A stretch of DNA of 28,864 bases from Erysipelotrichaceae bacterium UBA3379 (GTDB taxonomy: Bacteria; Bacillota_I; Bacilli_A; Erysipelotrichales; Coprobacillaceae). The notes below the pieces were generated by a model. The model saw only the letters and a list, made by a program, of their open reading frames with translations, did no database searches and was not told the origin of the DNA. The position numbers and the translations under genes were made by a program. Shown one piece after another: positions 7,870 through 16,138 of this stretch (position 1 is its first letter; every line of letters starts with the position of its first letter). The DNA lies in assembly GCA_002359025.1 (NCBI GenBank), contig DEPZ01000053.1, positions 1 through 28,864 on the forward strand, written 5' to 3'.

Positions 7870-8319
7870 ATGAAAATAGGTATTGGAAATGATCATGTAG
7901 CTGTAGAATATAAACAAATCATAAGTCAATATATTCAAGAAAAATATGGCTACGAAGTTATAAATTATGGTACAGATAGTACAGAAAGATTTAATTATCC
8001 AGTCTCAGGAGAAGCAGTGGCAAATGCAGTAGTCAGTGGAGAAGTGGATAAAGGTATAGTTATTTGTGGAACAGGTGTAGGTATCTCTTTAGCAGCAAAT
8101 AAAGTGAATGACATACGTTGTGTAACATGTAGCGAACCCTATTCAGCATTATTATCAAGACAACACAATGATACAAATATGCTTGCTTTTGGAGCAAGAG
8201 TCGTAGGTATAGAACTAGCGAAAATGATAGTAGATGCGTGGTTAAGCGGTGAATACGAAGGTGGAAGACATCAAGTTCGTATTGATATGTTAAAAGATAT
8301 TGAAAACAAACAAAAATAA
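7870..8319 (+). CDS. rpiB: Ribose-5-phosphate/allose-6-phosphate isomerase B (RpiB/AlsB)
   Basis: This is a 149-residue RpiB/LacAB-fold isomerase. Key residues of RpiB are in place: Asp8-His9, Cys66 with GTGVGIS (67-73), and His99-Asn100 in SRQHNDTN. The C-terminal half (SEPYSALLSRQHNDTN, ELAKMIVDAWLSGEYEGG) is very close to my recollection of E. coli RpiB/AlsB, which isomerises both ribose-5-phosphate and allose-6-phosphate. In this operon it would convert allose-6-phosphate from the PTS to allulose-6-phosphate, the substrate of the first gene. GGTGAT precedes ATG 7870, 8 nt after the PTS stop. The alternative role is in ribose or pentose metabolism. Confidence 0.88.
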   Translation: MKIGIGNDHVAVEYKQIISQYIQEKYGYEVINYGTDSTERFNYPVSGEAVANAVVSGEVDKGIVICGTGVGISLAANKVNDIRCVTCSEPYSALLSRQHNDTNMLAFGARVVGIELAKMIVDAWLSGEYEGGRHQVRIDMLKDIENKQK

Positions 8320-8329
8320 AATAATAGTT

Positions 8330-8368
8330 AAAGACTTAAATCTTTATACCCGGATTTAAGTCTTTTTT
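8330..8368 (+). terminator. Terminator ending the alsE-PTS-rpiB operon
   Basis: AAAGACTTAAATC pairs perfectly (13 bp) with GATTTAAGTCTTT across TTTATACCCG, followed by TTTTTT. It separates the operon from the lacI-type gene. Confidence 0.9.
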
Positions 8369-8376
8369 AATGACAC

Positions 8377-8405
8377 TTGAATAATATCAAAATAATCAGT
8401 AAAAT
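8377..8405 (+). promoter_or_regulatory. Promoter of LacI-family regulator gene
   Basis: TTGAAT (8377-8382) and TAAAAT (8400-8405) are spaced 17 nt. I see no copy of the GTAAACG operator here, so autoregulation is not indicated. Confidence 0.55.
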
Positions 8406-8432
8406 ATGAATAGCTAGTGAGGAGTGATGAAT

Positions 8433-9455
8433 GTGGATAAAAAGAATATTTCTATAAAAGAAATAGCAAAACTAGCAAATGTTTCAGTAGCTACAGTATC
8501 AAGAGTTATTAATAACAATGGTAGATTTTCTGAAGAGACAAGAAAAAAAGTACAAAAGATTATAGATGATTACGGTTATACAACTAATATGGCCGCAAAA
8601 AGCTTACGTATGTCTAAATCTAAAACAATAGGTATTATTGTTCCTAATATTAGTAATGAATGGTTTTCAAAATTAGTATTAGAAATAGAAAAATATTTTT
8701 TTCAAAAAAATTATTCGGTATTCATCTGTAATACATCTCAAAATGAAGATAAAGAAATAGCTTATTTCAAATCATTAGATTCTAAGCTTGTAGATGGTAT
8801 TATGTGTATTTCTGGAAGAGAGGAAATACCTGTAAATGTTATGACAAGAAATATTCCAATTGTTTGTATTGATAGAAAACCAAAGAATCATAGTAATGTC
8901 TATTATGTAGAATCTAATCACTATAGTGGAGGATATCTTGCTACTGAAGAATTGATAAAAAAAGGTTGTCGAAGAATTGTTATTATCACTCGTAATAAAT
9001 CATTATCAGTCAATAATCAAAGATTGGATGGATATAAACAAGCACTTAGAGATTATGGACTTCATGAATATCCAGAACTACAAATATTTTTAGATGATAA
9101 ACTATCAAATAATCTAGCTGCGAGAGAAGCTGTTAATAAACTTATTCAATCAAATATTCCATTTGATGGTATATTTGCAACAAATGATTGGCGTGCATAT
9201 GGTGCATTAGTAGGTGTATTAGAAAATAATCTTAAAGTACCTGAAGATGTGAAAATTATAGGATTTGATGATATTCCTATTTCTAGTTCATGTAAACCTG
9301 AACTTTCAACTATCAAGCAAGATGTAAAAGGTTTATCACAAAAAGCATCCAGTTTATTATTAAGCCTAATGAATGATCAAGAAGTAGATACACAAGAAAG
9401 AAGATTAATTTTACCAGTTCAACTTATTCAAAGAGAATCAACTGAAATCAAATAA
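8433..9455 (+). CDS. LacI/GalR-family repressor of the sugar operon
   Basis: This is a 340-residue LacI-type regulator. The HTH and hinge are typical: IKEIAKLANVSVATVSRVIN near the N-terminus and AAKSLRMSKSKTIGIIVPN at the domain junction. A periplasmic-binding-like sugar domain follows (VDGIMCISG, IPIVCIDRKP, FDGIFATNDWRAYGA, IGFDDIPIS). I start at GTG 8433, 8 nt after GTGAGGAG; the in-frame ATG 8427 lies only 2 nt from that site. The gene follows the alsE-PTS-rpiB operon and has its own promoter. The matching pair of LacI-type operators at the operon promoter makes it the likely local repressor, released by an allose- or allulose-related phosphate. The ligand is inferred. Confidence 0.9.
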   Translation: MDKKNISIKEIAKLANVSVATVSRVINNNGRFSEETRKKVQKIIDDYGYTTNMAAKSLRMSKSKTIGIIVPNISNEWFSKLVLEIEKYFFQKNYSVFICNTSQNEDKEIAYFKSLDSKLVDGIMCISGREEIPVNVMTRNIPIVCIDRKPKNHSNVYYVESNHYSGGYLATEELIKKGCRRIVIITRNKSLSVNNQRLDGYKQALRDYGLHEYPELQIFLDDKLSNNLAAREAVNKLIQSNIPFDGIFATNDWRAYGALVGVLENNLKVPEDVKIIGFDDIPISSSCKPELSTIKQDVKGLSQKASSLLLSLMNDQEVDTQERRLILPVQLIQRESTEIK

Positions 9456-9526
9456 TACTCTAATAACAAGAAATATTGTATAGATTTTATGTTATTATGA
9501 ATATAAATTAATCATGAAAAGATAGA

Positions 9527-9570
9527 AAAACCAATGTATATTGTGAAATAATCACAAGTACATTGGTTTT
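9527..9570. terminator. Bidirectional terminator between lacI-type and ECF gene
   Basis: AAAACCAATGTA pairs with TACATTGGTTTT, with an inner TTGTGA/TCACAA stem. A-rich left and T-rich right flanks serve both convergent genes. Confidence 0.85.
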
Positions 9571-9576
9571 AAATTT

Positions 9577-10119
9577 TTATTTTACATATAACATATGAAA
9601 GAATTCTACTTTATCCAAAGCTCTTACAAGAATAGGAACAAAGATAAGTTGTATACATATACCTGGTAGTCCAGTTAAAGTTGAGGCAAGAACGACTTCA
9701 AAGCTTCCCATAGGAATACCAAAGATATAAGTGGCAATTGTAATTGTTAAACCATATACGATTCTTCCAGCAATCATTGCTGATATTAAGGATAATAAAG
9801 CACCAAATTTCTTTTTATTAAAATCAAAATGTTGAAATAATAAACCACTTATTGTTCCATATGTAGCTAGTTCACACATCATAAAAATAACAATATGAGG
9901 ACTAGGCATACCTGTTAAAATACAACTCACTAAAGGAGAAAAGACTCCTAAAAATAATCCATATATAGGGCCTAATAACATCCCACCTATAAATACAGGA
10001 AGATGCATAGGTAAAAAGGTAGATCCAGCTTGTTGCATACCTATTAAATGAAATGCTTGAGGTAATAATAGTGCTAAAGCAAGGCACATAGCACCACAAG
10101 TTAATTTTTTTGTTTTCAT
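9577..10119 (-). CDS. ECF transporter S-component (substrate-binding membrane subunit)
   Basis: This is a 180-residue, very hydrophobic protein with about six predicted membrane helices. The segment FLPMHLPVFIGGMLLGPIYG followed by LFLGVFSPLVSCILTGMP is the signature style of ECF-type substrate-capture proteins (Pfam ECF_trnsprt). Such proteins bind a vitamin or similar micronutrient and share a common EcfA-EcfA'-EcfT module, which is not in this window. I start at ATG 10119, preceded by GGAGGAG; an upstream in-frame ATG would add 14 residues with no ribosome site. No riboswitch is visible upstream and its neighbours give no substrate clue. It is divergent from the MarR gene, with a TATAAT -10 element on the minus strand at 10142-10147. 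Confidence 0.8.
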   Translation of the reverse strand: MKTKKLTCGAMCLALALLLPQAFHLIGMQQAGSTFLPMHLPVFIGGMLLGPIYGLFLGVFSPLVSCILTGMPSPHIVIFMMCELATYGTISGLLFQHFDFNKKKFGALLSLISAMIAGRIVYGLTITIATYIFGIPMGSFEVVLASTLTGLPGICIQLIFVPILVRALDKVEFFHMLYVK

Positions 10120-10247
10120 AAAACTCCTCCAATCTATGTCTATTATAGCACTGTCGTTCATTATAAGGCTAATGTTTTTTATTTATGTATATTTTCAAAT
10201 TATGAAACAAGCTTTTTATTTTATGATTTATAGTTTATAATACAAAC

Positions 10248-10263
10248 AGTTTAAAATTAAACT
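10248..10263. promoter_or_regulatory. Probable MarR operator
   Basis: AGTTTA-AAAT-TAAACT is an inverted repeat between the -10 TATAAT (10236-10241) and the MarR gene's TTGGAGGGA. It overlaps the predicted transcription start, the usual place for MarR autorepression. Confidence 0.55.
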
Positions 10264-10275
10264 ATTGGAGGGAAT

Positions 10276-10713
10276 ATGGCTAAGAAATTTACGATTGCGA
10301 AAAGTACATACATACTAAAAAAGTACAATTCTATGTTTGATGATTTATTAGAACAGTATCATATGACACAAATAGAAGTTGATACATTATTATTTCTTGC
10401 GAATAATCCTGAGTATAATCATGCAAAGGATATAGTAGAAATAAGAGGAATATCTAAAGCACATGTTTCAATTGCTATTGATAAATTAGTGAAAAAGGGA
10501 TTGTTAGAACGTCTTTGTGATCCGGATAATAGAAGATGTAATATATTGAAGTTAACATTTTCATCAAAAGATATTGTTAAAACATTACAAGAAAGACAAA
10601 AACTCTTTTTTCAGTATGCATATAAAGATTTTTCACAGGATGAAGAAGATATGTATGATCAGTTAGTGGAAAGAATATATGAAAATTTAAGGGAGATGAA
10701 ATCACATGAATGA
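10276..10713 (+). CDS. MarR-family transcriptional regulator
   Basis: This 145-residue winged-helix protein has the MarR core near residues 30-105. HAKDIVEIRGISKAHVSIAI is the recognition-helix region, and KLVKKGLLERLCDPDNRRCN is the wing with its characteristic D-x-R-R. It is preceded by TTGGAGGG and overlaps the downstream MATE gene by 8 nt, so the two are translationally coupled. The arrangement is typical of a drug- or metabolite-responsive repressor of its own efflux pump. The inverted repeat at 10248-10263 is a likely binding site. The inducing compound is unknown. Confidence 0.9.
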   Translation: MAKKFTIAKSTYILKKYNSMFDDLLEQYHMTQIEVDTLLFLANNPEYNHAKDIVEIRGISKAHVSIAIDKLVKKGLLERLCDPDNRRCNILKLTFSSKDIVKTLQERQKLFFQYAYKDFSQDEEDMYDQLVERIYENLREMKSHE

Positions 10714-12052
10714 GAGATTAGAAAAAGAAAAGATATCGTCATTACTAGTATCATTAGCGATACCATCAATTTTAGCTCAATTAACTGCACTTATATATAA
10801 TATGGTAGACCGTATTTATATAGGAAGATTAGAAGAAGGTGCTCTCGCTATTGCAGGTATTGGTTTATGTGCTTCTATTATTACAATTATAACTGCTTTT
10901 ACCAATTTGTTTGGAAGAGGTGGTGCACCTCTTGCATCTATTAAATTAGGTGAAAAGAGAATAGATGTTGCTGAACATATATTGGGAAACTGTTTTATGA
11001 GTTTGATATGTTCTTCTATTGTGATTATGATTATATTGAATGTATGGGGAGAAGAAATTCTTTATCTCTTTGGAGCAAGCAAGAATACTTTACCATATGC
11101 TATGGATTATTTAAGGATATATAGTTTAGGGACAATATTTGTTCAATTAAGTGTTGGTCTCAATTATTTTATTAATACCCAAGGATATGCAAAATATGGG
11201 ATGCTCACATTGCTTATTGGTGGGATATTAAATATTATATTAGATCCTATATTTATTTTTACTTTCCACTTAGATACAGCAGGAGCAGCTATAGCGACAG
11301 TTATTTCTCAAGCAGTATCATGCATATGGGTATTAAAGTTTTTATTAGGTAAAAAGACAACTATAAGAATAAAAAAACAGTATATGAAATTAGATTTGGA
11401 TATCATGAAAAAGGTCGTAGGTTTAGGATTTTCACCTTTCTTTATGAGTGCTACTGAAGGTATATTACAACTTTCATTTAATAGACAATTATTATTTTAT
11501 GGTGGAGACCTAGCAGTGAGTGCTATGACAATTATGTTATCTATGAATCAAATTCTTCAATTACCTATGGAAGGAATTGCTCAAGGATCACAACCAATAT
11601 TAAGCTATAACTTTGGAGCTAAACTTTATAAGCGTGTTCGAAAAGCTATATCACTTGCATTAAAATCAGCACTAATTTATTCAGTTATTGGTGTTTTATT
11701 AATGGAACTTTTCCCAAATATGTTTGTAGGTATATTTGCAAACGACCCGCAATTAGTAGAACTTTCTGGTCAAATGTTAAGAGTGTATATCTTTGGATTT
11801 ATTATTATGGGAGCAAACTCTACATTCCAACAAGCTTATACATCTTTAGGATTTGGTAAGATATCTTTCTTCTTTGCTTTCTATAGAAAGATTATTCTAT
11901 TAATTCCATTAATATATATATTACCTCTTATTATTCCTAATGGTGTATTTGCTGTTATGTTAGCAGAACCTATATCAGATTTACTTACAACACTTACAAA
12001 CGCTATTTCATTTAAGAGATTTACAAAGAAGTATTTACCTAAAGAAGCATAA
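10706..12052 (+). CDS. MATE-family multidrug/Na+ efflux transporter
   Basis: This 448-residue membrane protein has the twelve-helix, two-repeat MATE layout. Recognisable segments are IPSILAQLTALIYNMVDRIY in the first repeat and GFSPFFMSATEGILQLSFNR in the second, with PMEGIAQGSQPILSYNFGA, a common MATE stretch. It would export cationic drugs or metabolites using Na+ or H+. It begins at ATG 10706 inside the end of the MarR gene, with GGGAG upstream, and is followed by a good terminator. Full length, no damage seen. Confidence 0.93.
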   Translation: MNERLEKEKISSLLVSLAIPSILAQLTALIYNMVDRIYIGRLEEGALAIAGIGLCASIITIITAFTNLFGRGGAPLASIKLGEKRIDVAEHILGNCFMSLICSSIVIMIILNVWGEEILYLFGASKNTLPYAMDYLRIYSLGTIFVQLSVGLNYFINTQGYAKYGMLTLLIGGILNIILDPIFIFTFHLDTAGAAIATVISQAVSCIWVLKFLLGKKTTIRIKKQYMKLDLDIMKKVVGLGFSPFFMSATEGILQLSFNRQLLFYGGDLAVSAMTIMLSMNQILQLPMEGIAQGSQPILSYNFGAKLYKRVRKAISLALKSALIYSVIGVLLMELFPNMFVGIFANDPQLVELSGQMLRVYIFGFIIMGANSTFQQAYTSLGFGKISFFFAFYRKIILLIPLIYILPLIIPNGVFAVMLAEPISDLLTTLTNAISFKRFTKKYLPKEA

Positions 12053-12077
12053 AATAAGTGATACAGTTCACTTATTT
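12052..12077 (+). terminator. Terminator after MATE gene
   Basis: AAATAAGTGA pairs with TCACTTATTT across TACAGT, followed by TTCTTTTTTT. Confidence 0.85.
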
Positions 12078-12146
12078 TTCTTTTTTTGAAATTATCATTG
12101 TTCATACACAATAAGGTGTACAATAATGACAAAGGAGTTGATAAGA

Positions 12147-13619
12147 ATGAGTTTTCCAAAGAATTTTTTATGGGGAGGAGCAGTAGCTGCAAACCAATGT
12201 GAAGGTGCATGGTTAGAAGATGGAAAAGCACCAAATGTTACAGATATTATGGTAGGAATTATGTCTAAAGATCCTGGCTTAAAATGGAATCAAGATACAA
12301 AGAAATATGAAATGTGTCTAGATCCTAATAAAGTTTACTTAAGTCATGAAGGTATTGATTTCTATCATCGTTATCAAGAAGATTTAGAATTAATGGCAGG
12401 AATGGGATTTAATTGTTTTAGAACTTCTATAGCTTGGGGTAGAATCTTTCCAAATGGTGATGAAGAAACACCAAATGAAAAAGGATTAGAATTCTATGAT
12501 AAACTAATTGATAAGATGATAAAATTAAATATGGAACCTGTTATTACATTAAGTCATTATGAAACACCATTACATTTATTAACTGAATATGGTGGATGGA
12601 GTCATCCTAAGTTAATTGAGTTTTGGAAACGTTATGTAACAACAGTATTTAATAGATACAAAGGAAAAGTAAAATACTGGTTAACTTTTAACGAAGTGAA
12701 TAATATGATGAGAAACCCTTTAGTTGCTGGAGGAGTTCTCACATTAGATCCAAAAGATCCTAGTGATCCTATTGGTTCTACAACATTAAAAGATAAATGG
12801 CAAGCATATTATAATATTGTTGTTGCTAATGCATGGACAGTTAAACTATGTCATGAAATAGACAAAGATGCAAAAGTAGGATGTATGTTAACATGTTCTT
12901 CTGTTGCAACTTATCCATATAATTGTGATCCAGATAATGTATGGGGAGCATATGATGCGATAAGAATGTCTAATTTCTATTTTGGAGATGCTTTTTGTTT
13001 AGGAGAAATACCTGGATATGTAAAACGTATATGGAAAGAACAAGACTGTACTCCTATTATGCATGATGAAGAGATTCAATTAATTAAGGATTATCCAGTT
13101 GAATTCTTCTCATTTAGTTATTATCGTTCATCTACATATGAAAAAGAGTACGCACTTCAAAATGATACTGGAGGTATCATTGGTAAAGAAAATCCATATC
13201 TTAAAGGATGTTCACCAGAACCTTGGTGTTGGCCAATTGATCCAGCAGGTATTAGATATGTATTAAATGTCTTATACGATCGTTATCATTTACCACTATT
13301 TATTGTAGAAAATGGTATTGGATTAGATGAAAATATTGATGAAAATGGACATATTGATGATTCATTTAGAATGGAATATGTAGAAGAGCATCTTAAATAT
13401 GTACATGAAGCTATTTTAGATGGTGTAGAAGTCATGGGATATTTATATTGGGGTCCAATTGATATTGTTTCTGCAGGTACTGGAGAAATGAGAAAACGTT
13501 ATGGATTTGTTTATGTAGACAGATTTAATGATGGACATGGAACATTAGAACGACATATTAAAAATTCATATCATAGATACAAAGAAATTATTGAATCAAA
13601 TGGAGAAATACTATTGTGA
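12147..13619 (+). CDS. 6-phospho-beta-glucosidase (GH1)
   Basis: This is a 490-residue GH1 enzyme. The acid/base Glu183 is in TFNEVNN and the nucleophile Glu388 in FIVENGIG. The phosphate-recognition set of 6-phospho-glycosidases is visible as Ser442, Lys450 and Tyr452 (SAGTGEMRKRYGFVYVD). It hydrolyses intracellular 6-phospho-beta-glucosides delivered by a PTS. I start at ATG 12147, giving MSFPKNFLWGGAVAANQCEG, 9 nt after AAAGGAG; an in-frame ATG at 12126 lies before that site. The coding end overlaps the GH32 gene by 4 nt. No dedicated PTS accompanies it; the EIIBCA at 6047-7861 or one outside the window must supply it. Confidence 0.92.
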   Translation: MSFPKNFLWGGAVAANQCEGAWLEDGKAPNVTDIMVGIMSKDPGLKWNQDTKKYEMCLDPNKVYLSHEGIDFYHRYQEDLELMAGMGFNCFRTSIAWGRIFPNGDEETPNEKGLEFYDKLIDKMIKLNMEPVITLSHYETPLHLLTEYGGWSHPKLIEFWKRYVTTVFNRYKGKVKYWLTFNEVNNMMRNPLVAGGVLTLDPKDPSDPIGSTTLKDKWQAYYNIVVANAWTVKLCHEIDKDAKVGCMLTCSSVATYPYNCDPDNVWGAYDAIRMSNFYFGDAFCLGEIPGYVKRIWKEQDCTPIMHDEEIQLIKDYPVEFFSFSYYRSSTYEKEYALQNDTGGIIGKENPYLKGCSPEPWCWPIDPAGIRYVLNVLYDRYHLPLFIVENGIGLDENIDENGHIDDSFRMEYVEEHLKYVHEAILDGVEVMGYLYWGPIDIVSAGTGEMRKRYGFVYVDRFNDGHGTLERHIKNSYHRYKEIIESNGEILL

Positions 13620-14938
13620 GACCTGAATTACATTTTACGCCTATAAGAAATTGGATGAATGATCCAAATGGTCTCATCTATTATAAAGGAGAATATCATG
13701 TCTTTTATCAACATTTTCCATATACATGTCAATGGGGAACAATGCATTGGGGACATGCTGTGAGTAAAGACTTAGTCTCTTTTACTCATCTTCCCATTGC
13801 TTTATATCCTTCTAAATATGATGATAGAAATGGATGTTTCTCTGGGTCAGCTATCGAGAAAGATGGAAAACTATATTTGTATTATACATCAATACGCTAT
13901 GCTAAAGAAAATCCAGAAAATGTACATATTCAATACAGTGATGATGATTTAATTGCTTCACAATCAGTTGTGATATCAAATGATGGCTATACATTTGATA
14001 ATGTAAAAAATAAACATAAAGTCATTGATGTGATTAATGATCAAACATTAGGAGATAAAAGACATACAAGAGATCCTAAAGTATGGATTGGAAAGAATGA
14101 TCATATTTATATGATTATAGGAAGTAAAGTAAAAAGTGAACAAGGTTATGATGGAGAAGTTCTTTTCTATGAAAGTGAAGATGGACTTCACTTTCAATAT
14201 AAGAATAGATATATTGATTCACAGATAGGAGATATGTGGGAATGTCCTGACTTATTCCAATTAAATCATAATTATTATTTTATATTTTCTCCTGAACATA
14301 TCAATCAACCACCTCAACCTGACAGCAGTGCTGTTATTATGCCTGTTCAATTTGATGAAGAAACATGTACATTAACACATCAAAGTACATATACATATTT
14401 AGACTATGGATTAGATTTCTATGCACCACAAACATTTTTAGATGAATATGGGAATAGAGTTGTACTTGGATGGTTTAGAATGAGAGAACCAGGTATTAAC
14501 GAAGATTGGTGTGGAATGCTTTCTTATCCAAGAGTATTAAATGTTAGAGATGATCATGTTTACCAAACAGTACATCCTCATATCCAATCGCTGTTTAACG
14601 AAGAAACAAAGACCATTGATTATCTTCATCCATTTATGATGAAAGCATCTTTAAAAGAAAATGAAAGCATGAATCTAGGCGGATTAAAGATTTGGATTCA
14701 TGATGATAAGTTATATGTGAATAGAGCACAAGTTTCTATTCAACACGAAAAAGTATGTCAAGAATGTCATACACCAAAATTAAATCATCGTTATGATTTA
14801 GAAATCTATTATGATCAATATATATTTGAAATATATATAAATGAGGGATATTATGTATGTAGTCAGATTGTATATCATTTAGATTATTCATTACATGATT
14901 ATCCAAGTCATGCTGTGATATTAAAAAAGAACCTTTAA
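13616..14938 (+). CDS. GH32 sucrose-6-phosphate hydrolase / beta-fructosidase
   Basis: This is a 440-residue GH32 enzyme with the five-bladed propeller motifs. The nucleophile Asp16 is in WMNDPNG, the transition-state stabiliser Asp153 in RDP and the acid/base Glu209 in WECPD. No signal peptide is present, so it acts in the cytoplasm, fitting sucrose-6-phosphate (or short fructan) hydrolysis after PTS uptake. It starts at GTG 13616, whose last two bases form part of the upstream TGA (GTGA overlap), giving translational coupling to the GH1 gene. A GGAG lies about 10 nt upstream. Its 3' end overlaps the mscL stop codon on the other strand by 4 nt and contains mscL's terminator hairpin. The substrate assignment between sucrose-6-phosphate and other fructosides is by family only. 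Confidence 0.9.
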   Translation: MRPELHFTPIRNWMNDPNGLIYYKGEYHVFYQHFPYTCQWGTMHWGHAVSKDLVSFTHLPIALYPSKYDDRNGCFSGSAIEKDGKLYLYYTSIRYAKENPENVHIQYSDDDLIASQSVVISNDGYTFDNVKNKHKVIDVINDQTLGDKRHTRDPKVWIGKNDHIYMIIGSKVKSEQGYDGEVLFYESEDGLHFQYKNRYIDSQIGDMWECPDLFQLNHNYYFIFSPEHINQPPQPDSSAVIMPVQFDEETCTLTHQSTYTYLDYGLDFYAPQTFLDEYGNRVVLGWFRMREPGINEDWCGMLSYPRVLNVRDDHVYQTVHPHIQSLFNEETKTIDYLHPFMMKASLKENESMNLGGLKIWIHDDKLYVNRAQVSIQHEKVCQECHTPKLNHRYDLEIYYDQYIFEIYINEGYYVCSQIVYHLDYSLHDYPSHAVILKKNL

Positions 14939-14944
14939 GGTTCT
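14928..14944 (-). terminator. mscL terminator embedded in GH32 3' end
   Basis: AGAACC pairs with GGTTCT across TTTAA. On the minus strand the hairpin is followed by TTTTTT, giving an intrinsic terminator for mscL that lies inside the GH32 coding end. On the plus strand there is no U-tail. Confidence 0.7.
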
Positions 14945-15330
14945 ATTAATGAAGTACAATGAGGGCAACGTGTTGCATCAATATGTATTTCACTATAACA
15001 ATAAGGACATTGTTTTGTTGTTGGCAAAGCTTCGTCCTTTTTTTGTCCTATAGACTTTAATTTATTCATAGCTTTTACTAAACAAAAAAGAATAAAAGCC
15101 ATAATAAAAAAATTAAATAAAGAAGATAGAAAGTTTGTCGCAAATGTAATAATATCTTTTAGAGAATACATCTTTCCACCAGTTAATAAGGTTAATACTG
15201 GATTAATAAGATTATCAGTTAATGACTTAACAATATTAGAAAAAGCACTCCCAATAATAATCCCAACAGCCATATCTATCATATTTCCTTTAATCGCAAA
15301 GGATTTAAACTCTTCAATAAATTTCTTCAT
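14935..15330 (-). CDS. mscL: Large-conductance mechanosensitive channel MscL with C-terminal zinc ribbon
   Basis: This is a 131-residue MscL. The N-terminal amphipathic MKKFIEEFKSFAIKGNMIDM, the first pore helix (AVGIIIGSAFSNIVKSL, about 16-45) and the second helix (about 68-90) are standard. The tail is unusual: instead of the ordinary C-terminal helical bundle it ends with two CxxC pairs (Cys108, Cys111, Cys122, Cys125; CPYC and CPHC), a rubredoxin/zinc-ribbon knuckle. The channel releases solutes on osmotic downshock. I start at ATG 15330, after AAGGAG; ten more in-frame residues upstream lack a ribosome site. It is divergent from the ABC genes, with TTGTCA-N17-TTATAT on the minus strand as a possible promoter. 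Confidence 0.93.
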   Translation of the reverse strand: MKKFIEEFKSFAIKGNMIDMAVGIIIGSAFSNIVKSLTDNLINPVLTLLTGGKMYSLKDIITFATNFLSSLFNFFIMAFILFCLVKAMNKLKSIGQKKDEALPTTKQCPYCYSEIHIDATRCPHCTSLIEP

Positions 15331-15446
15331 AAATATCGTCTCCTTGTTAAAATATAACATAATTATAAAGTATTTGACAAGAAATGATAATTTATTTTTA
15401 CTTGATTATTTTATTATGCTATGATGAAAAAAAGGGGGAGTTATTT

Positions 15447-16136
15447 ATGATAGAAGTAAATCATCTTACAAAAAGATATGATGATTTTAAAGCAGCAGAT
15501 GATGTTAATATTGTTGTAGAGAGTGGAAGAATAAGCATTCTCTTAGGACCAAATGGTGCTGGAAAATCAACTACTATTAAAAGCATAGCAAATCTATTAA
15601 AGTTTGAAGGAAGTATTAAAATATGTGGATATCCAAACAATACAATAGAAGCTAAAAAATGTTTTGGATACGTACCAGAAACACCTGTTTTATATGATTT
15701 GCTTACAATTGATGAGCATATTGATTTTATAGGACATGCATATAAAGTAGATAATTATAAAGAAAAAGCAGAAAAATATTTAGAACTCTTTAAATTAACT
15801 GATAAAAGAAAGAAAATGGCTAAAGAATTAAGTAAAGGGATGACACAAAAGTTAAGTATGTTATTAGCTTTTATGATTCAACCAAAAGCCTTACTAGTAG
15901 ACGAACCAATGGTAGGATTAGATCCTGCAAGTATAGAAGATACTCTACATATATTAAGATCACTTGCTGATGAAGGATGTGCAATATTATTAAGCACACA
16001 TATTATTGATATTGTTAGTGATATATTTGATGATGCTTATATTATGAAAAAAGGGAAAATTATTAAATATGTAAGAAGAGAAGATTTACAAGATGAAACA
16101 TTAAAAGATTATTTCTTTGAATTGACAGAGGATTAG
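15447..16136 (+). CDS. ABC transporter ATP-binding protein
   Basis: This 229-residue ATPase has Walker A GPNGAGKST (34-42), signature LSKGMTQ (128-134), Walker B ALLVDEP with D-loop GLD, and the H-loop STH. It starts at ATG 15447 behind GGGGGAG. It lies 2 nt before the permease gene and forms a two-gene exporter-type ABC system with it. Proteins of this type (CcmA/YtrB-like) usually export peptides, drugs or ions, or take part in envelope stress; no substrate can be read from sequence here. Confidence 0.93.
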   Translation: MIEVNHLTKRYDDFKAADDVNIVVESGRISILLGPNGAGKSTTIKSIANLLKFEGSIKICGYPNNTIEAKKCFGYVPETPVLYDLLTIDEHIDFIGHAYKVDNYKEKAEKYLELFKLTDKRKKMAKELSKGMTQKLSMLLAFMIQPKALLVDEPMVGLDPASIEDTLHILRSLADEGCAILLSTHIIDIVSDIFDDAYIMKKGKIIKYVRREDLQDETLKDYFFELTED

Positions 16137-16138
16137 TT

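Noticed and set aside
12097..12124. Possible promoter/operator before the GH1 gene (ATTGT/ACAAT repeat, TACAAT -10)
   Set aside because: The arms are only 5 bp and the -35 to -10 spacing is 15 nt; too weak to annotate.
11881..12234. Minus-strand frame of 117 codons over the MATE end and GH1 start
   Set aside because: It is a shadow of two firm plus-strand genes and the terminator between them.
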